Origin: Cacconaster sp045599325
GTDB lineage: Bacteria; Bacteroidota; Bacteroidia; Bacteroidales; UBA932
NCBI GenBank assembly: GCA_045599325.1
Contig: JAZRVT010000041.1
Span: 1-64,000 of the forward strand
Direction of reading: 5' to 3'
Length of the DNA stretch: 64,000 nucleotides
The notes below the pieces were generated by a model, which saw only the letters and a program-made list of their open reading frames with translations, did not search any database and was not told the DNA's origin. Below are positions 9,627 through 17,513 of this stretch, one piece after another (the first letter of the stretch is position 1; each line of letters begins with the position of its first letter). Made by a program: the position numbers and the translations under genes.

Positions 9627-11201
9627 TTAATCCTTTAGGAGAATGAATGTGGCCGGGCTGTCCCCGTCGAAGATCTCACTGTTGATGTTCACCATTTCAC
9701 TGCTGTTCTTGCGCACAGAGAAAGAGAGTTTCAGGACGTACTCGTTTTTCTGAAGTTCTGTGATGCGCGGGAAAAGTGCTATTCTGGATATCTCAGAATT
9801 GATCACTCCTTCGGCGCTGTCCGCCTTGTCACCGATTTTTGCGCTGGATGCTGCCCAATCTGTGCAGTTGTCAATCTCAAAGGCGTCAAAGTCACTGTCC
9901 TTGCTCACAATCCAGGTCGAATTGACAGGCTGGTCTATGGTGAAGTCAAGGACAATCGGCAGTCCCGGCCTGAAATACGCAGTGTCACCCGTGATTGAAA
10001 GCACGCAGTTGCCCTCAAAGCCGGACGCCACCCTGAGTTTGGCTGTCACAGAAACGGCGCCGTTATAATCCACTACAGGAGACTGTTTGTCCCAGTCACC
10101 GGGAACGGCAGTCAGTCTGACCTTCTTCTCTGTGAACGACAGCACCATATTGCGTCTCACGCCTGGGGCCCAGCCGTTCAGCGACTCGTCATCGCTCTCG
10201 TTGTCATACGGGAACGGCACCTTTGCCGTAATAGCCGCTGCGGAAGGGGAGCTCTGTCGGTACACTACTTCAATATAAGGTTCATTGTCCCCCGGTGACC
10301 AGTTCTCTTCTTCATATGGGGTTGCGGGAGTGAGGTCTGACTCAGTCTGGGGCCATACGAGAAAATACTTTGGAGCATCAGAAGCACCGTTGACGATGTT
10401 CGCTTTCGTGTCTCCTGAGAATCCGGCCTCAGAAAGCTGTATCGGGCTGCTCACAAGATTTGTGGCAGACATAACGCTGCCGGAACCGTAGGCAACGGAG
10501 ACTTCTGTCCCGCCGAAAGTGACAGCCGCCCCTTTCTTGTCCTTCAATCCGTGCAGAGTGACACGGTCGATGAAGACCTGCTCCTTTGTATAGTTGCAGG
10601 CCGCCAGGCTGAAACTTGAGAAAAGATGGCGGAGCTGCAGCTCGACGTCGGCGAAGGAGGCCTGGGCGGCCGGGCGGGCGACGACATCTGAATAGGAGAA
10701 GTCGAAGTTCAAGTCAGAAACGCCCATCTGCCTGGCAGGCACGGTCAGAACGCCGGTCGATGCGTTGTAAGAGGCATTCTCTCCGAAGAAGCCCGAGTAT
10801 GTGATCGGCGTGGAGGCCTTGGCATCCTTTTCCAGCCATCCGAAGAAACGGTAGTCTGTCCCTGATGCCCAGCTGTAGGTCTCGCCGCTGTCATAGCTCC
10901 AGCCAGTTCCCGCCGCATTGCAGGTGACGGTCTGGCCGTCATTCAACTTTGTCGGGCCGGAGCCCGGTATATCCTTCGCCACGGACGTGGAAGCATCCAC
11001 GGCATATCCGTATACCTTGAGCTTCGTCCCCGACGTACAGAGATCCGAAGGCTCAAGCAGAGCTTTGGTGCTCAACGGCATCCGGTCCAGTCCGGCTCCG
11101 AACCGGATCGGACTGGCTTCCGTTGACAGCTGCTCCTTCTCATCGCATCCGGCGAAAAGCAGGAGTGCCGCAACGGCAAATAATATCTGGAATTTTCTCA
11201 T
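9627..11201 (-). CDS. Fimbrillin-family lipoprotein
   Basis: The 524-residue protein has a lipoprotein signal (LLFAGC near residue 19) and a fimbrillin-like front (IRFGAGLDRMPLSTKALL, with a Lys/Arg-containing first strand). The segments FDFSYSDVVARPAAQASFAD and VLKLSFSVRKNSS are shared with the protein at 2544-3992, showing they are duplicates. It starts 5 bases after the stop of the gene at 11207-12316 and ends 4 bases before the next gene, so it belongs to the operon read from 12316. A structural or anchoring fimbrial subunit is the likely role. Confidence 0.8.
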   Translation of the reverse strand: MRKFQILFAVAALLLFAGCDEKEQLSTEASPIRFGAGLDRMPLSTKALLEPSDLCTSGTKLKVYGYAVDASTSVAKDIPGSGPTKLNDGQTVTCNAAGTGWSYDSGETYSWASGTDYRFFGWLEKDAKASTPITYSGFFGENASYNASTGVLTVPARQMGVSDLNFDFSYSDVVARPAAQASFADVELQLRHLFSSFSLAACNYTKEQVFIDRVTLHGLKDKKGAAVTFGGTEVSVAYGSGSVMSATNLVSSPIQLSEAGFSGDTKANIVNGASDAPKYFLVWPQTESDLTPATPYEEENWSPGDNEPYIEVVYRQSSPSAAAITAKVPFPYDNESDDESLNGWAPGVRRNMVLSFTEKKVRLTAVPGDWDKQSPVVDYNGAVSVTAKLRVASGFEGNCVLSITGDTAYFRPGLPIVLDFTIDQPVNSTWIVSKDSDFDAFEIDNCTDWAASSAKIGDKADSAEGVINSEISRIALFPRITELQKNEYVLKLSFSVRKNSSEMVNINSEIFDGDSPATFILLKD

Positions 11202-11206
11202 CTCTT

Positions 11207-12316
11207 CTAAATAAGGATTATGTCATTCCGGTCTGACCACCCCACAAGCACGGCACTGAAGACAATGTCACGGCCGAGCGTAGTGGCTTTGATCTTATAA
11301 GTGTAATAATGGTCTGCCATCCACTCGGTACCGTCCGTATCGGAGACAGCAGCCTCCTTGACGATTTCTTCGCCATTATAGTCGAAGGTGACAGTCAATT
11401 TGTTGGCGTCAGTGACCGTCTGCGGGATCATAAAGAAAACATTCTGGCAGGTGTGGAGGTCATATTCCGTGCCATCGGCAGAATAACTGCCCGCCGTCCA
11501 CCCGGTTGCCGGAAGTGAGGAGAAGTCTGCGTTGTAAACCTGGCCGAAAGTAAAGTCGCCCGCCTGGCCGCTCCAGGAGAACTGCTCGAAACCGTCAGCC
11601 GTGCCATATTTGTCGTTCACCTCAGCTTTCCCGGAATCCGTGAAGAGAGCGCTGCCGGAGTTCTTCAGATGGGAAAGGGTAATTTTCTTGATTTTGAGAC
11701 TGGTGTCGAATGTGCCGTCATCCGTGCTGACACAGAATCTGACCTGTGCCAGAGCGTGATGGAAAGTCAGGTTGATGGTGGAGTCCACGCCTTTGAAAAG
11801 TCTCTTCGTATAGGCGAATATGAGGTCTTCGGCATTGTCTGCATCAGTGGAGCCGTTGACAGCCGGAGTCTCATAGGTGAAGTTCAAAGACTCCGACCCG
11901 TACTGGGCCACGGTGGACTTGGCCTCTATCACACGGCCGGGGGCATTGACGGGATGCCAGGCCCAGAAGCGCGAGTCAATGTCGGCGATCCATTTGGGAT
12001 TACCTGAAATGACCCATTCTCCGGCACTCAGGCGGACATTTCCGCCGGCACCGCTGTTAATGAAATGACCGTATGTCTCCTTGTCATACTTGGTGGCGGG
12101 GTCAGTCGAATAATCAAAATAATCGTCAGCCACATAGGCGTCCATCGAGAAGGAGCCTGAAGCCTCAAGCCCTGAACTGGTGATGACCGTGCCCTTGGTG
12201 ACGATGTCATTTACGTGCACCCTGATCTTCGCGCCCTTGTCCGCCGGATCGATTTCCCCGCAGGACACAGCCGAAACAATCAGCAGTACTATAATAAACA
12301 GTCTCTTAATATTCAT
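11207..12316 (-). CDS. Fimbrillin-family lipoprotein, first gene of the fimbrial operon
   Basis: The 369-residue protein has a lipoprotein signal (SAVSC near residue 19) followed by IRVHVNDIVTKGTVIT, the standard fimbrillin N-terminal strand with the VTKGT motif. INLTFHHALAQVRFCVST is the conserved core strand of the Mfa-like/fimbrillin fold, and the end (VFSAVLVGWSDRNDIIL) has the usual W-containing last strand. At about 370 residues it has the common size for a stalk or anchor fimbrillin, smaller than the later genes of the operon. A promoter candidate lies 24 bases upstream. It is the most likely main structural subunit, which is an inference from size and first position. Confidence 0.85.
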   Translation of the reverse strand: MNIKRLFIIVLLIVSAVSCGEIDPADKGAKIRVHVNDIVTKGTVITSSGLEASGSFSMDAYVADDYFDYSTDPATKYDKETYGHFINSGAGGNVRLSAGEWVISGNPKWIADIDSRFWAWHPVNAPGRVIEAKSTVAQYGSESLNFTYETPAVNGSTDADNAEDLIFAYTKRLFKGVDSTINLTFHHALAQVRFCVSTDDGTFDTSLKIKKITLSHLKNSGSALFTDSGKAEVNDKYGTADGFEQFSWSGQAGDFTFGQVYNADFSSLPATGWTAGSYSADGTEYDLHTCQNVFFMIPQTVTDANKLTVTFDYNGEEIVKEAAVSDTDGTEWMADHYYTYKIKATTLGRDIVFSAVLVGWSDRNDIILI

Positions 12317-12339
12317 ATTTTATCACAAATATCAAACAG

Positions 12340-12347
12340 CAAATTTA
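12340..12347 (-). promoter_or_regulatory. Candidate -7 box TAAATTTG of the fimbrial operon
   Basis: TAAATTTG on the minus strand fits the TAnnTTTG consensus and lies 23 bases before the ATG at 12316 in an AT-rich stretch. No clear TTG box is found at the expected spacing. Confidence 0.45.
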
Positions 12348-12373
12348 CTATTTTATTTCCAAACTTGTCATTT

Positions 12374-12524
12374 TTCTTATGCCGTACTGATTCCGGCTGC
12401 GGCAGCGGCGCGTGCGAGGGTCTGGTGGAGCGAGCCTGCACTCGCGGAGCCGGACGCGTTTGCAGCGGACGGGACGCGAGTCAGCGGAGCGCCACGGACA
12501 AGCGCTGCTGCAGAACTCGGCTCA
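12374..12524. other. GC-rich, hairpin-forming intergenic segment
   Basis: About 150 bases between the tRNA terminator and the fimbrial promoter are strongly GC-rich, while the DNA on both sides is AT-rich. Short inverted repeats are visible, for example GCGAG (12430-12434) with CTCGC (12441-12445). No supported gene is found; the frames open here lack a start signal and any recognisable protein. It may be a dispersed repeat or a structured RNA. Confidence 0.5.
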
Positions 12525-12525
12525 T

Positions 12526-12559
12526 AAAAAAAATGAGGTCGACTTTTCGACCTCATTTT
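12526..12559 (-). terminator. Terminator of the tRNA-Glu gene
   Basis: A perfect 13-base-pair stem (12530-12542 with 12547-12559) with a 4-base loop is followed on the minus strand by eight T residues. It begins directly after the tRNA 3' end. Confidence 0.9.
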
Positions 12560-12560
12560 G

Positions 12561-12632
12561 TAGCGCTACCGGGATTCGAACCCGAATTTCAGCCTTGAGA
12601 GGGCCGCGAACTAACCCTTATTCGATAGCGCC
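12561..12632 (-). tRNA. tRNA-Glu (anticodon CTC)
   Basis: The 72-base sequence folds as a full cloverleaf: a 7-pair acceptor stem ending in a G-T pair at position 1, a D stem GAAT/GTTC, a 5-pair anticodon stem CGGCC/GGCTG (one G-T), loop CTCTCAA with anticodon CTC, a 4-base variable loop, and a T arm with loop TTCGAAT between TCGGG and CCCGG. The discriminator base is A, and full CCA is not encoded (CAA follows). The CTC anticodon reads GAG. Confidence 0.92.
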
Positions 12633-12649
12633 GGATGTTTTTGGAAGTG

Positions 12650-12680
12650 CAAATGTAAGTCAATCTCTTGAACTTTCCAA
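12650..12680 (-). promoter_or_regulatory. Promoter of tRNA-Glu
   Basis: On the minus strand TTG (12680-12678), a 20-base spacer and TACATTTG (12657-12650) match the Bacteroides housekeeping promoter well. The -7 box lies 17 bases before the mature tRNA 5' end. Confidence 0.7.
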
Positions 12681-12713
12681 AAAAAATCCTTTTTCTTTGA
12701 TGATTTTTAAAAA

Positions 12714-14585
12714 CTATTCCTTGCAGGCCGCCACCTTCTTGATGATCGAGTAGTAGGTGGATTTCTCCATCGACTTGGTCTTGTCCTTGTGGGCGATCAC
12801 CATATTCAGTGCAGGGAGGACGGTGATATACTGTCCGCCGCTGCCCGTAGCGGTGAATCCGCCTTCAAAGATGGCAGGGTCATAGCCGCCGTATTCAGGG
12901 CAGAATGTCCACCAGAGCCAGCCGTACTCGAACTCGCGGGAAAGGCGGTAGCTCGGATGCATCTCCGAGCGGTGAGTATAAACCGAAGTGATCTTCTCGG
13001 CCCAGGCCTCGCTCACCACCTGCGTCCCGTCCCAGTTTCCCTTGTTCATCATCAGCAGCGCCATTCGGAGCATATCCCTTGTGGAGATGATGAAATGATA
13101 GGCCAGGAATCTGGAAGCGCCCTTGTACTCCTCTGTCTTGCTCTGGATGGAGAGGTCATAGTCCTGCCATCCGCAAGGGTCGGCGATGTCCTCCTTGAAG
13201 GCCGCGTAGATATCCTTTCCGGTAAGCATCTCGAACACTCCCCCTGCACAGTTGAAGTCCCAGTTGTTGTAGAGGTAATAGGTGCCGTGCTTGTACTTGC
13301 CGCGGTCTGCGGCGGTCATATAGGAGTGGTCGTCACCGCTGTTCGCCGGTTTGTGGAAACAGCCTGAGCGCGCGGTCAGCAGGTCTTTGATGGTGGCCTC
13401 CTTCTCGCTCGGCAGCAGCGCGCCGCCGTCCCAGTTCACATCGCGTCCGCCCCAGCTGTTCTCATCCTCGTCGATACCGAGCTCGGCAAGTGTCTTGTCG
13501 AGGTCGACAGTGCCGTTCTCGACATATTTGCCGTAGAGTGTCGAGAGAAGACTCTTTCGGCAGGATGCGATCTTGACATTCTCCTTGATGTCGCCGTAAG
13601 AGAAGATGACCTTGCCGCCCACAGCCACCATCATACTGGTGGTCGTGAATGCAGCGGTGTTCATAAGCTCCTGACGGAACTGCTCCAGTTTCTTCGAACT
13701 GTAGCCGCGGCTTTCAGGAGTGGTCGTCTCCCAATCCTTGCCAGGGAATACATTCTGATACTTGACGCCGGAGCCCTGTGCGGACCAGTCGCCGTCTATC
13801 ACCTTCGGGATTGTCTCCTCAACCGTCACAGTGCTGCCTCCCGATGTGCTTTCAGGGAATGCAAGCTGATGGGTGATCTCAACCCTCTTGCCCTCCTTCT
13901 CCAGGGTGTAGGACAGAGAGACCGAACTTCCCTTTGAAATTGAAGGATAGATGATGAAGGATGCGGTCTGAGCCTTGGTCCTGAGCGCGGAAGGGCTGGC
14001 ATATTCATAAAGAATGGAAGCCTTCTCCCCCGATGCGATCCTGGCGCTGCCGTTCTCCGCAGAGAGGACTCCGCAGATTGCGGAAGGAGCCGTCAGTGAG
14101 ACGTTTTCCAGATTCCACCCGGAATAGTCATCGCTGTCCGACTTCACATTGACAGTCACCTTGGCGGTGACGGTCTTTATGTCGCAGGAGAGGGCTGCAG
14201 GTCCCTTCCTGCCGGGGGTGAGGGTGGTTGACCCTACCCTCACCTCGGCAGTAGAGGATGTCTGTCCTGCAGGTATCGTCAGGCTTGAAGGCGAATAGAT
14301 GACAACAGTGTGCTCCGTCCTCTCGACAGCGGAGAGTGAGAATCCCATAGTTCCGGACGCAGCGTCAGTCACGGAAACCTTCCTGGAAACGCTTTCATCG
14401 GAGCCTTTCTTCGAGACGACGGCAGTTATGTCGCTGCCCGAGGACCATTTGCCCGGGAAGTTGCCGGTGTCCATCACAGTTACGTCAAGAGCATCCAGAA
14501 CCCCCGACTTGTCGCAGGAGGATGCCATAGTGAAGTTTGCTGCTGCCAGAAGCAGTGCAAGAATGATTGAGCGTCCTGTTTTCAT
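12714..14585 (-). CDS. Serine hydrolase (beta-lactamase family) lipoprotein with fimbrillin-like N-terminus
   Basis: I chose the ATG at 14585 because AGGAAAG precedes it and it gives a proper lipoprotein signal (TMASSC, Cys 24); an ATG at 14606 overlaps the upstream stop but delays the signal. Residues 30-260 contain VTAKVTVNV, SGWNLENVSL and SFIIYPS, which look like a fimbrillin-type beta-sandwich. Residues 290-620 are a beta-lactamase/penicillin-binding-like serine hydrolase with SCRK (SxxK, Ser 341) and a YNN candidate for the YxN motif near 439. The third KTG-like motif is not obvious. It is the last gene of the SusCD group. Substrate unknown; esterase or peptidase activity at the cell surface is plausible. 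Confidence 0.8.
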   Translation of the reverse strand: MKTGRSIILALLLAAANFTMASSCDKSGVLDALDVTVMDTGNFPGKWSSGSDITAVVSKKGSDESVSRKVSVTDAASGTMGFSLSAVERTEHTVVIYSPSSLTIPAGQTSSTAEVRVGSTTLTPGRKGPAALSCDIKTVTAKVTVNVKSDSDDYSGWNLENVSLTAPSAICGVLSAENGSARIASGEKASILYEYASPSALRTKAQTASFIIYPSISKGSSVSLSYTLEKEGKRVEITHQLAFPESTSGGSTVTVEETIPKVIDGDWSAQGSGVKYQNVFPGKDWETTTPESRGYSSKKLEQFRQELMNTAAFTTTSMMVAVGGKVIFSYGDIKENVKIASCRKSLLSTLYGKYVENGTVDLDKTLAELGIDEDENSWGGRDVNWDGGALLPSEKEATIKDLLTARSGCFHKPANSGDDHSYMTAADRGKYKHGTYYLYNNWDFNCAGGVFEMLTGKDIYAAFKEDIADPCGWQDYDLSIQSKTEEYKGASRFLAYHFIISTRDMLRMALLMMNKGNWDGTQVVSEAWAEKITSVYTHRSEMHPSYRLSREFEYGWLWWTFCPEYGGYDPAIFEGGFTATGSGGQYITVLPALNMVIAHKDKTKSMEKSTYYSIIKKVAACKE

Positions 14586-14605
14586 TATTCTTTCCTGTTT
14601 GTTCA

Positions 14606-17503
14606 TTATTTCTTCACGCAGCGCACGCCGGTGGCGTTGCCCTTGGCAAAGGTCGCGGATGTGCTGTTTTCAGAATCATTGCGGGACAGACGGATGATAT
14701 AGCCGTTGTTGCCGGATATCTCGTTGTCCCAGGAGAAGTGGCGGCGTCCGAGGCTGACTGCACGGCCCTCAGCGCGGGCGCGGTTTCCGTTGTTAGGGAA
14801 CCATATCCCTGTGCCGTTGAGGACGCAGCCGAAATTGGTGGTAACGTCCATTCCAGGGGTTGTGCCGTCAGCATTGAACATAGCCGCGAAGATAGTTTCG
14901 GCAGATCCGAAGAATGTGGCCGCAGTCTCCCTGGCAGGGACGGTGTATCCCGCAGGGCAAGGGTTTGCAGCCTCATCCCAGAATACGGATTCAGCATAGA
15001 CATTGTCAGCGAAGGTATAGCCGGTGAAGAAGGTTGTAGGCTGTGCCGCAGCCTCCTGGTGGCTCTTGCCTCCGAACTCGGCAGCTGCCCAAGGCGGTGT
15101 CACCTCAGAGTTGACAGTGCCCTTGTTGGTCGCATCACCAGGGAATCCCTTCACTCCGTTGACATAGTCGAGTTTCATATCCTCAGTGTCATCGCCCACG
15201 CCGGTGGTGTTCACGCCCGGCATAGGGTCCTTGCGGCCCCACTGGTAGTAGAGGCCGATGGCACCCACCGAACCCGGAGTGACAGAAGTGGCTCCGAGAA
15301 GGCGGTCAAGGAACGTGACGCCGTTGGCAGTCGCTTCCATCTCTGCGGCCTCGGCGCCTGCGACCCAGATGTGCCAGGTCCAGAGGATCTTGCCGTTATC
15401 CTTGTCATAGAAGCAGACAATCGAGTTGCCCGGAGCGGCGCTTGACACCTTGAGGAACATCTTCGTGCCCTCAGGGATGCCTGCCGGCCAGTTGCCGGCT
15501 GCATCCTTCGCCTCGAAACAATATGTTCCGGCTCCCTTGACGACATAGCAGTTCGCAGGACCTGGGAGTTCCACCGCTCCGGAGATCGGGTTGGTGGAGA
15601 CTTCCGAGATGTTCGCGTTGAGCGATGAGCCGTCAGTCCAGACAATGGCAGCATTGTTGACTGCACCCGCCTCTTCGTATGAGCCGTTCTTGACGCAGCG
15701 GACGCCGGTGGCGTTGCCGCGGTTGAAGGTGTTGGCAGGATTGACAACTGTGCCCTTGCCCGTGTTCTGGATTGTCATCACACGGCCGTTGCTGCCGCTT
15801 ATCTCATTGATCCAGGCGTGGTGGCGGCTTCCGAGATTGAGGTAGCGCGCGTTCTTGCGGGCGCGGTTTCCGTTGCTTGGGAACCATACGCTGCAGTCCT
15901 TGATATATGCGCCGAGGTTTTCGGTCATATCGAGGGTTGCATAGTCATCGGATGTGACGCTTGCGCTGACTCCGAAGACAGCCTTGGCCTCATCAGGCCC
16001 CGGCACGTGGTATCCTGCAGGGCAAGGGTTTGCCACATCAGCCCATACAGCGTCACTGAATGAAGGATATCCTGTGATGTCGCTTGAACCGCTGTTGCCG
16101 ATATAGGTAGTGGCGTATGCTGCACCTGCCTGGTGGCTCTGGGTGGCCTCTCCGAGGTCAGAACCGTTCCTGAAGCCGAATGCAGGGAAGAAGTCAGGGT
16201 TGACTGTCGTCAGTGCGGTGCCGTCGAATGAAGGGATTGTCCAGTCATCGCTTCCTGAAGGGATGTCGTTGTCACCCGATGAGCTCCAGGCTCCGAGGAT
16301 TGATGGACCAGGCATAGGGTCCTTGCGGCCCCACTGGTAGACGAGTCCGTCAGCGCCGACCTTGCCGGGAACGGTGGTTGTCGCACCGAGCAGGCGGTCG
16401 AGCATTATGATCTTGCGTCCCTTCGCATCGTCGAACGCGACAGTCTCGCGGGTGACGCTCATCTCCTCGAGGGATTTCTCAGATGCCCAGATGTGCCAGG
16501 TCCAGAGGACTGTCCTGCCGTCGGCCGGGTCGAGATATGCCACTACTGTGTTTCCTCCGAGGGCTGCTACAGTGAAGTAGACTTCAGCGCCTTCAGGGAT
16601 GCCTGCAGGATACTGTCCGTCAGCGGCCTTTGCCTGGAACTTGTAATTGCCCGGAGCGCTGACCACAAAGCAGTTTGCAGGCGAAGGAAGTTCGGTGACA
16701 GGACCTTCGAATGCATTGGAAGAGACTTCTGAGACGAATGCGTTCAGCTTGGAACCCTCGGCCCAGGCAAGGACTGCGTAGTTAGGGTCGCCGACGGTGA
16801 AGCGCTCATCAGTGAACTCCACGTCGTCTGCGGACTGAGGCATTATCATCCATTCATTACCTTCCTGGACCACCACACCGCTGATCTTGCCGCTGCCCTG
16901 TGCCACTGTCTGGCCGGCGAATGAAGCGCCTGACAGCACCTTGACAGCAATGGTGTCCTTCTGCTTTGTCTCGATGAGGACGCCCTGGCCGTAGGTCTTG
17001 CCGAGGTCTTCCTCAATCACCTGCCATCCTTCCAGCGAGACATACATCGACTGGTAAGGGCTTGCGAACTTGTCAGGTGTCACAGGTACGGCGGAGAACG
17101 CCGCTCCTGTTGAAACCTTTGAAACGTGGCTGCCGTCAGGGTCTGTCATCACGAACACGTCACCTTCCTTGGAGATGACCATCCCGTCGAGATAGACACT
17201 GACCTTGTCGCCGAAGGCGTAGCTCCCCGCTGTGCGGAGGATGATGCCGTCCTGAGCCTCTTCACCGTCCTGGAATGCGAAATCACCGGACTTGAAGTTG
17301 CTTCCGGCACTCATTACGACGCCCTCAAGGTCGACCTTGTACTTGCAGGTCTTCGGACCGTTGTTCTTGATCTGGAACACCGAAGTGACCCTCAATGCGT
17401 CGGGGTTGATTTTCTCGTACAGAGAACTCTCATCGATGCAGCCCGCGAGCAGGAATGCCGCAAGCGCTGTGAGTGCATATGCTTTTATTGAGAATCTTTT
17501 CAT
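14606..17503 (-). CDS. Surface lipoprotein: DUF5689-like domain plus two FISUMP-like repeats
   Basis: The start at 17503 is chosen over one 45 bases upstream because it puts the signal peptide (AAFLLAGC) at the N-terminus and avoids overlap with SusD. Residues 30-240 resemble DUF5689, an OB-like domain common in lipoproteins next to SusC/SusD pairs. Two homologous modules of about 350 residues follow; each has a PANC(F/Y)VV strand, WTWHIW, LDRLLGAT, YQWGRKDPMPG and a final GNATGVRCVK, as in the Fibrobacter major paralogous domain. The tandem layout points to an internal duplication. It lies 10 bases after SusD and takes the place of the surface-binding lipoprotein in the system. The ligand is unknown. 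Confidence 0.78.
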   Translation of the reverse strand: MKRFSIKAYALTALAAFLLAGCIDESSLYEKINPDALRVTSVFQIKNNGPKTCKYKVDLEGVVMSAGSNFKSGDFAFQDGEEAQDGIILRTAGSYAFGDKVSVYLDGMVISKEGDVFVMTDPDGSHVSKVSTGAAFSAVPVTPDKFASPYQSMYVSLEGWQVIEEDLGKTYGQGVLIETKQKDTIAVKVLSGASFAGQTVAQGSGKISGVVVQEGNEWMIMPQSADDVEFTDERFTVGDPNYAVLAWAEGSKLNAFVSEVSSNAFEGPVTELPSPANCFVVSAPGNYKFQAKAADGQYPAGIPEGAEVYFTVAALGGNTVVAYLDPADGRTVLWTWHIWASEKSLEEMSVTRETVAFDDAKGRKIIMLDRLLGATTTVPGKVGADGLVYQWGRKDPMPGPSILGAWSSSGDNDIPSGSDDWTIPSFDGTALTTVNPDFFPAFGFRNGSDLGEATQSHQAGAAYATTYIGNSGSSDITGYPSFSDAVWADVANPCPAGYHVPGPDEAKAVFGVSASVTSDDYATLDMTENLGAYIKDCSVWFPSNGNRARKNARYLNLGSRHHAWINEISGSNGRVMTIQNTGKGTVVNPANTFNRGNATGVRCVKNGSYEEAGAVNNAAIVWTDGSSLNANISEVSTNPISGAVELPGPANCYVVKGAGTYCFEAKDAAGNWPAGIPEGTKMFLKVSSAAPGNSIVCFYDKDNGKILWTWHIWVAGAEAAEMEATANGVTFLDRLLGATSVTPGSVGAIGLYYQWGRKDPMPGVNTTGVGDDTEDMKLDYVNGVKGFPGDATNKGTVNSEVTPPWAAAEFGGKSHQEAAAQPTTFFTGYTFADNVYAESVFWDEAANPCPAGYTVPARETAATFFGSAETIFAAMFNADGTTPGMDVTTNFGCVLNGTGIWFPNNGNRARAEGRAVSLGRRHFSWDNEISGNNGYIIRLSRNDSENSTSATFAKGNATGVRCVKK

Positions 17504-17513
17504 AGCGGATAGT

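Noticed and set aside
14567..15445. A 292-codon plus-strand frame opposite the FISUMP-like gene
   Set aside because: No recognisable protein features and complete overlap with a supported gene.
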